Assembly (NCBI GenBank): GCA_963969595.1
Contig: OZ018408.1
Location: forward strand, 50,283,022 to 50,347,021
Direction of reading: 5' to 3'
Source: Neckera pumila
Taxonomy: Eukaryota; Streptophyta; Bryopsida; Hypnales; Neckeraceae
DNA length: 64,000 nucleotides
The position numbers and the translations under genes were made by a program. Positions 58,485-64,000 of the stretch are shown here, in pieces. Every line of letters starts with the position of its first letter. Positions within the stretch are counted from its first letter, which is position 1. The notes beneath the pieces are model-generated. The model was not told where the DNA came from. It did no database searches and saw only the letters and a program-made list of their open reading frames with translations.

Positions 58485-58634
58485 ACTCCAATTGTAACTG
58501 CGGATTCTTGCGGCAAGGTAAGCACAAGCATAGCACCGGCTCTTCTGAATACAAAAATGTCTGCACCCACAACGCCTGCACAGCATGCAAGAACTGTTGT
58601 GGCGCTTTCCGAAACTGCCCATTTCCTTCGTCAT
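58485..58634 (-). pseudogene. RPL37: Captured ribosomal protein eL37 fragment
   Basis: Begins at an ATG (58634) and encodes [13 protein letters not shown], then a CMLCRRCGC zinc-binding pair, then [15 protein letters not shown] and ending YNWS. This is the N-terminal half of eL37 (MxKGTGSFGKRRN...LCxRCG...QKSxCxxCxYPAARxRxYNWS) with all four zinc cysteines present. Arg and Lys positions have several substitutions, and the basic C-terminal half is missing after the end of the similarity. In the genome this protein is part of the 60S subunit; here it is a dead captured piece near the right end of CACTA-1. Confidence 0.8.
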
Positions 58635-59031
58635 GGCGAGCGACGGCTTTAGAAGTCATAAGGCACGGAGAACAAGCACTAGCACTGCGAAAAAGGAAAT
58701 TCTATGAAAAAGGGAAATTTTGAGAGCACTGATCAAAGCTGCAAATGCTACGACGATGGAAAATTGGCAAACAGGAAGCCGACCAAAACAAACGACAGCG
58801 TGAGAGTGTAAGTACTTCACTAGGGTTTGGAAAACTTTCTGTGTGAGCCGTCAATTTAGTAAACTAAGCACATTTGGCCGTTAGATCGGAACTTTGATAT
58901 GACACAAAATTGACAAAGAGAGTGAAATTTGACGAAATGACAGAGATAGGGTAGAAAACGTCGGCTTCGTCATCTTGGACATTTTTGTGTCAAATATTTG
59001 TCAATTGGGACGCCTTTCCCTTGTAGTGCCA

Positions 59032-59370
59032 GTTTGATGAGAAATGAATACTACAACCCTGTGCATATTTTTCATAAAAAAAAAATCCCCACGAGTGCAA
59101 TTATGAGATTTATGATAAGGAGTTATTAGTGGTTATTCAATGCTTGCAAGAATAGGATGCAGAGCTATGCTCAGTGGAGAAGTTCACCATTATTACTGAC
59201 CATAAAAACCTTGAATATTTTACTCAACCCCGAATGCTCAACAAACGCTAGATGCGCTAGTCTTTGTTCTTGGGACATTACAACATAGAAATTGCATATT
59301 GAGCAGGAGCGCAGAATGTATGTACAGATGCTTTATCTCGACGGGAACAAGACCTCCTCGAAGGCCAAAA
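59032..59370 (+). pseudogene. B RNase H, 3' part
   Basis: Resumes after the CACTA element: YEIYDKELLVVIQCLQE (the E of the active site), FTIITDHKNLEYFTQPRML (the second Asp, in TDHKNL) and then an ALSRRE-ending stretch (GAQNVCTDALSRRE). Several stops and small shifts. Together with 54115-54272 it reconstitutes the order of a gypsy RNase H. Confidence 0.7.
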
Positions 59371-59592
59371 CAATGAGCAAATACAGCACCACTATATGCA
59401 ACTGCTGAAATCAGCATGTTCTACCCCAAATAGCAACGGAGATGACAATGATCTAGTGATTGTATTTTCTATGCGAATCCCTACCATGCCTGTGAGAACT
59501 TGAGCTATGGGACAACAAGAGCTTAGCACCAACTCGGATACTCAGCATACCAGCCAAAGCCACGACACCAACCATCATGATATCAAGCTTCA

Positions 59593-60260
59593 ATGGGCTC
59601 AAGCTGTGAAATTGGCATGTTCTACCCCAAACGGCGACGGTACCAACAACTTGTTGAAAGTGTGCGACAACGTGATCAGTGTTTCCCTCCTGAACTAGAT
59701 ACAAAAGTCTCCATTTCTAAATGTTCACTGCAAGCAAATAGTGTGCTCTTATATTATGATAGGAGATCGGTACCAGAAGCAGAACCTTTGCGCACCAGGA
59801 TTATTCACAAGATATACAACTCTGTAGCCATGGGTCACCTAGGCCGCACAATTACTTTCAAGCTACTCATGCGCAACTATTTTTGGCCAAGTGTGTCAAC
59901 CAGTGTGAAGGAATATATTAGAAACTGCAACACATGCGGCAGAATAAAACCTTGGCAAGATTTCCTTCAAGGACTTCTCAAACCATTACCAATACCAAAG
60001 CAAATTTGGAAGGAGATTTCAATGGATTTTATCGACGGCCTCCCTAACAGCAACGGCAATACTATTCTCTTTGTGGTTACTGATAGGCTTAATAAAGATG
60101 TCGCTTTTATTCCTTTGCCAAATATGGACTTTAACACCATCACATGGGCTTTTATCAAAGAAATTGTAGCGCATCATTGGTTACCTGATGCCATTGTCTC
60201 AGACCGGAGAATACAACAAACCGAACGAGCGAAGGCCGAATCCATCATGAGCAAACTTTG
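59593..60260 (+). pseudogene. B integrase with internal deletion
   Basis: 222 codons open. The HHCC zinc-binding domain is visible (IIHKIYNSVAMGHLGR, then YIRNCNTCGRIK). The catalytic core has the first Asp in SMDFIDGLPNSNG and the second in LPDAIVSDR. After SDR the frame jumps to QQTERAKAESIMSKL, so about 30 residues carrying the rest of the core, up to the normal DGQTERAN motif, are lost; the third catalytic residue (E) is therefore missing or displaced. Integrase inserts the cDNA; this copy could not. Confidence 0.75.
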
Positions 60261-60424
60261 ACAAGCATTTGACCTGGCACAAGCCTCTATGGCAGAAGCT
60301 CAACAAGAGCAGGAACGTCTCACCAATCACCATCAACGTCCAGCTCCTTAACTGTGCATTGGTGACAAAGTCTAATTCCAGTTGGATCGGCAATTTCTAC
60401 AAGACGTGCTAATAAAAAACTGGA

Positions 60425-60808
60425 TTGGAAGAGTGCCAAATATATACGGTGATTGAAATCATCAATACCCATACCATGAGATTGAACACTCCGCCAAGAC
60501 CCCACAATGTTTTTCATGTTGATCGTTTGAGGCTTGCAGGTACTAACCCATTGCCAAGTCAAGTCGATAGCCACGACGAACATGTTGTTGAAGAGATCAT
60601 GCAAGAGCTTTGTCAACAACGCGGCCGCGGACATGTCTGGTTATATGAGGTTAAGTGGGCTAGATATGCATGCACGACTTGGGAACCACGTAAATTCGTT
60701 GAAGACACAATTGCCATGGACAAATGGGAAGCCCTTACTTGGCCTCACCGTGTAAACGGACAGTTGCCCGCCGATTTTTACCGCGATGACCTCAACCCCA
60801 TTCTTTGA
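60425..60808 (+). pseudogene. B integrase C-terminus with chromodomain
   Basis: An open stretch with RPHNVFHVDRLRLAG (the conserved integrase C-terminal hVSxLK-like motif) followed by WLYEVKWARYACTTWEPRKF, the chromodomain signature (LVKWxGY...TWEP with the cage aromatic residues partly replaced). Chromodomains direct chromoviruses to methylated histone H3. Ends RDDLNPIL just before the polypurine tract. Confidence 0.8.
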
Positions 60809-60820
60809 AGAAGAAGGGGG
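60806..60820 (+). other. Polypurine tract of B
   Basis: TGAAGAAGAAGGGGG directly before the 3' LTR, the expected primer for plus-strand DNA synthesis. Confidence 0.6.
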
Positions 60821-61042
60821 CTGGAAGACCAAAGCCTTGGTGGGAGCCTGCGGCATACTTTTCTCACCTCAAAAAGCCTTTAGTAAACTCAACTCTAATT
60901 TTATTCAACTTTTGCTTTACTTATCATCTAGTTGTAATTTTAGAAGCATGGTTAGCATATATATAGCTGCTTAGAGAACCGTAAACCTTATCAATTGCTC
61001 TTTGTTTTCTAGAAGCTCAACCCTCATGGTCCGCTCCTCACA
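60815..61042 (+). repeat. 3' LTR of B
   Basis: Homologous to 39608-39850 over its whole length; ends CCGCTCCTCACA as the 5' LTR does. The first bases are altered (AGGGGGCTGG for TGTGATGGGCTGG), so the start is approximate. There are roughly 20-25 differences by eye, indicating an old insertion. Confidence 0.75.
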
Positions 61043-61388
61043 TTTAAAGGTTTTAAATTAAAATTAAAACATAATTAATACAAGATCATCAGATAAGAAT
61101 TTTCTTTACTATATTAAATATGCCAATGGCCGAGTAAATTTCATTAGTCAGAACCATGCACCAAGTTTAATTCACTTCAATTGCAAATTCTTGCAACAAA
61201 TCAATTTGTAGCATGATAAAGGATTAGTCCTTGGTGAATGGGATGTCTATACTAAACATTTTCTTACCATTGGAGATAAACTTTTCTTTCTTTTTGAAAG
61301 TAGAAGATTTTTTATAGTAGTTATAGAAGTAGAGGTTTGAATTTAGCACAAATATGTGCCTCAAAAACCGTCTTCACCAACTCTCTTG

Positions 61389-61389
61389 T

Positions 61390-61420
<31 letters not shown>
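61389..61420. repeat. (TA)n microsatellite
   Basis: Uninterrupted AT dinucleotide run ending in 'gtatatg'. Confidence 0.9.
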
Positions 61421-61736
61421 GTTAGAATAATGCAATTACAGATGAGACTACATACAAAAATCTTGTAGAATATAAAAGGCCACACAAATTATTTGATGCA
61501 ACCATCATGGATTCACTTGCCATTAATTTTTTTTGTCATGACTTTCATTTTATTATTTTGATTTAGGCTATAGATTCAGCACGGCTTTAATTTACTTTGG
61601 CTACATTTCATGGCCTTGGTCATGTCTATTTTCACCTAGTGGATCCTGTATTTGTCAAATACAAAAATCTAGATACATGTATAGGATTGAAAATATAAAA
61701 TACCACCTAAACTACTTTCTATCTAAAGGTTGTCAT

Positions 61737-61739
61737 TTA

Positions 61740-61787
<48 letters not shown>

Positions 61788-61842
61788 ATTTTTTTCTTTT
61801 TTTCTTTTTTTCTTTTTTTCTTTTTTTTTTTTTTTCTTTTTT
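61737..61842. repeat. (AT)n followed by (CTTTTTTT)n microsatellite
   Basis: A run of about 22 AT units (61743-61785) passes into four CTTTTTTT octamers and a T run ending near 61842. Compound simple-sequence repeat. Confidence 0.9.
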
Positions 61843-64000
61843 AGACTTAGAATTCTTGGTGCAAATTCCAGAATTCTTCTAAAAGTCTACCGCTGACCAA
61901 TAAGGTTTTTACCTATATACTTTGATATAGTATATATTAGAAATTGATTCCATATTGACTCCTTATCGATTCCATATCTCTTTCATTAAACAATATGGCC
62001 CTTTCAAATTCAGTTATTTACTGAACTTGCAGTTAGTTAATCAAGCTGAACTCTATTGTACACAGTTAAGCTTACTGTTAACCAACTCCTCTCGAGAATA
62101 CAGACAAAGGAAGAGCAAGAGCCACTGGACTCCTCTCTGTCTTATGTCAGAAATAAAATAAGATTTGGCGGCCTTCTTGGAAGATCTTGCCTTAACTCGC
62201 CAAGTTAAAGATGAATACAGAAGTGGGTAACCAAAAGCTTGAATGCTGTGGAAACCATCGAGCTTCTACTTCCCATTTGGACTCATCCAGGAGTGTGTTA
62301 AAAATTTTTTTTTTTACTGCATACCTAGGTGTTGTTTGAGATTCATTCACAACTTGTTACTCGGAGGAGACTGCACTACTGTAGCTTGAGCTCAACAGGG
62401 GATTGTGGCAGTTGTTTGAAATGGTGCTCGGGTCTCAAAATAGCGGCCAACAGGTGTTGATTTAGCAAAAATTTGTTACGACTTAGCTTTGATGTTGAGT
62501 TTGTTTGAACAAGTTCTCTGGTGAATAACGATAACAAGTTTGTGGTATTCTGTAGACACCTCGCATGCGGTCACTAACTTCATACCTTGTCGTTTGTTTC
62601 CATGGGTGCAGGTGAGGAGTACCACCTCCTGGGAATTTTTTCTAAAAATCTCAAACTACTGCATAGGCGGATGAAGATCCTGTTTGTCTGATTATGCTTT
62701 GCTGGGACCACCAACTCCTTTGCATTACTTAGCTTTCCATTCCTGCTTGTTAGTACTAGTAATTAAATTTAGTCGATGCTTTTTGCTTACACAGTACTCC
62801 ATCAGAGTTTCTGGTTCTCAGCTAAAGCACACAGACTTTGCGATACACTTGCAAGCTGCTTTCACTTTCATAAAGTTTCTTACGGCAAAAGTTTGACAAC
62901 TGAAAGGAATTATCATCGTACTCTATTTTGTTTTCTTTGTTGTTATAGGAGTTTTCTTATTAACAATGGAAAAGCATTATGATTATACTTCACGTTCTGG
63001 TTCATTAGCTCATATCAGACTCAACTAGCTTGAACTGATTGAACTAGCTTGAACTGTTTGTAAAGGACTGAATCCTTATTGATAAACTGATTAACCATCA
63101 ATATTGCTTGGTCTTACTGAGCGGTTACTATTGCTATACTGGATCCGCCAGAACATGCAAAGCTTGTAGAGCTAATCTGGTTTCATCTCTTGCTAGTACC
63201 AAGGTTTTCCTGATCACAAAACTGATTTGGACTTCCCTGAAATGAGTCTGACTTGCAAAAAGGAACAAGAATCTACCCTGACTCTATAAGGGAAGTACCT
63301 AAAAAACATTTTTTTTATTTTTATTTTTTTTAAATTTAAAAAAAAAAATTCTAACTATTAATTTGTATTTGAATTTGTATTCCAATGATAATCTTGAGGT
63401 CAGAATTGGTTTAGTTTATATATAGTGATATATAGGATGTAGTAGGTATGAAGAGACAAGCCCATAGAATTATAAGGTCACATCACTAAAGCCATGAAAA
63501 GAAGCTACACAACTCTTGCCTCAAATAATTAGTGTATTCCTTCACCAACAATGCATTAGTTTAATAAAATAAAATTTACCTATGAGAGTTTAAGAGTACT
63601 TTTAAGTGCATATTTATTTGTAGAATTGCTTTATTCATGAGAAAATAGATCACTTTTATTTATGCTTTTCAACGCTTCTCTTCAACTATTATTTTGAAGC
63701 CATAAAACCTTGGTCCCATTGAATGGAAATTGCCAAAATCTTATGGTTTTTGCAATAATTATTGGAATGTCATGTAATAAAGTCATATTTGTTGAACTTG
63801 GTGATTAGAAATTACTCTAAAAGTCACAATATTTAGAAATTCAAAAATTGTAGAGGGTAGAGTTAACGAGGTCAAAATTGTAAAAAACTTAAAGCAGACT
63901 TCACAAAACTCTAGCACTTAACAAATAGACTCAATACAAGTCAATGCTAGCTCTAAACCGACTCCAACCTAAAGGCCATTACAAAAATTACAAAGCAAAG

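Larger units (their letters stand above)
54273..59028 (-). mobile_element. CACTA-1: Pack-CACTA transposon carrying fragments of several host genes
   Basis: Termini CACTACAAGG and CCCTTGTAGTG with perfect 3-bp TSD CCA (54270-54272, 59029-59031). Subterminal TTGACA/TGTCAA motifs crowd both ends, as in other CACTA elements. The interior of 4.7 kb has no transposase. On the minus strand it holds short exon-like blocks, most with AG acceptors and GT donors, that match eL37, an L-arabinokinase, a uL15 ribosomal protein, UBP12/13, DNA polymerase delta and CUL4, plus at least two unidentified exons. It splits the RNase H of B. Confidence 0.85.
39608..61042 (+). mobile_element. B: chromovirus (Ty3/gypsy) containing two large insertions
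   Basis: A 243-bp LTR (39608-39850; TGTGATGGGCTGG...CTCCTCACA) recurs at about 60815-61042, and between them lie gag, protease, RT, RNase H, integrase and chromodomain in chromovirus order. The element is split by A2 (40244-51283) and by a CACTA element (54273-59028). Without these it is about 5.6 kb, a normal size for a chromovirus. A clear TSD was not found (flanks TAAAA and TTTAA). All ORFs are degraded. Confidence 0.8.
61043..64000. other. AT-rich DNA right of B, no gene recognised
   Basis: No domain found in any frame. The stretch 61950-63250 is less AT-rich and has splice-like and UTR-like texture (for example 'ccatgggtgcaggtgagga' near 62600), so it might belong to a host transcript, but nothing supports a product. 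From 63300 on it is AT-rich with loose similarity to 39300-39450. Confidence 0.5.

Noticed and set aside
62684..62982. Overlapping small frames near 62.8 kb as a host gene
   Set aside because: Short, no conserved motif, no splice-consistent extension found; left unassigned.
1..64000. tRNA, rRNA, small RNA or centromeric satellite
   Set aside because: No cloverleaf-like sequence, rRNA core motif or long regular satellite array was seen on either strand by eye.

Overview
This is nuclear DNA of a land plant with a large, transposon-rich genome. The evidence is plant-type CACTA elements, a chromodomain Ty3/gypsy element, a tRNA-Asp-primed gypsy element, plant-type LINE tails with a zf-RVT domain, and fragments of intron-bearing plant housekeeping genes (L-arabinokinase, UBP12/13, CUL4). 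I cannot name the species, and I see no intact host gene, tRNA or rRNA. Almost all of the window is mobile DNA inserted into other mobile DNA. Target-site duplications (TSDs) and terminal repeats read by eye let most nests be taken apart.

Nest 1 (1074-18618). An outer solo-LTR-like unit (F2, minus strand, TSD AGCAG) is split by a CACTA element (1708-5868, itself carrying a TTAA-flanked MITE) and by a second unit of the same family (F1, 7484-17460, TSD ATTCT). F1 is split by an LTR-like unit of another family (A1, 9434-15924), which holds a TTAA MITE (11363-12284) and a 5'-truncated LINE (12757-14102, 17-bp TSD). Next comes an old, decayed, unrecognised ORF region (about 18.7-23 kb) cut by another TTAA MITE, then a plus-strand F unit (24245-27713, TSD GGTGA).

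Middle (28.1-39.6 kb). A minus-strand gypsy remnant (E1) has gag, three zinc knuckles, protease, a tRNA-Asp primer-binding site and a 4.4-kb LTR. It lacks RT, RNase H, integrase and the other LTR. It is followed by a MULE-like MITE, a second LINE tail and AT-rich DNA with a fourth TTAA MITE.

Nest 2 (39608-61042). A chromovirus (B) contains, just after its 5' LTR, a second A unit (A2, 40244-51283). A2 contains an F/E-type LTR (E2, 42115-49433, TSD CCCTT). E2 contains a DNA transposon (D, 42614-46056, perfect 8-bp TSD CACTTAAT) with a 780-codon zinc-finger/transposase-like ORF. D ends its ORF at a short MITE-like inverted repeat. Farther along, the RNase H of B is split by a CACTA element (54273-59028, TSD CCA) that carries exon fragments of at least six different host genes, all on the minus strand.

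Three observations stand out: (1) a family of 3.4-4.4 kb LTRs that each carry a long gag-like ORF inside the LTR; (2) the multi-gene Pack-CACTA; (3) element D, whose superfamily I cannot assign with confidence. In-frame stops in the decayed ORFs are mostly TAG where CAG is expected, consistent with C-to-T decay at methylated CHG sites.
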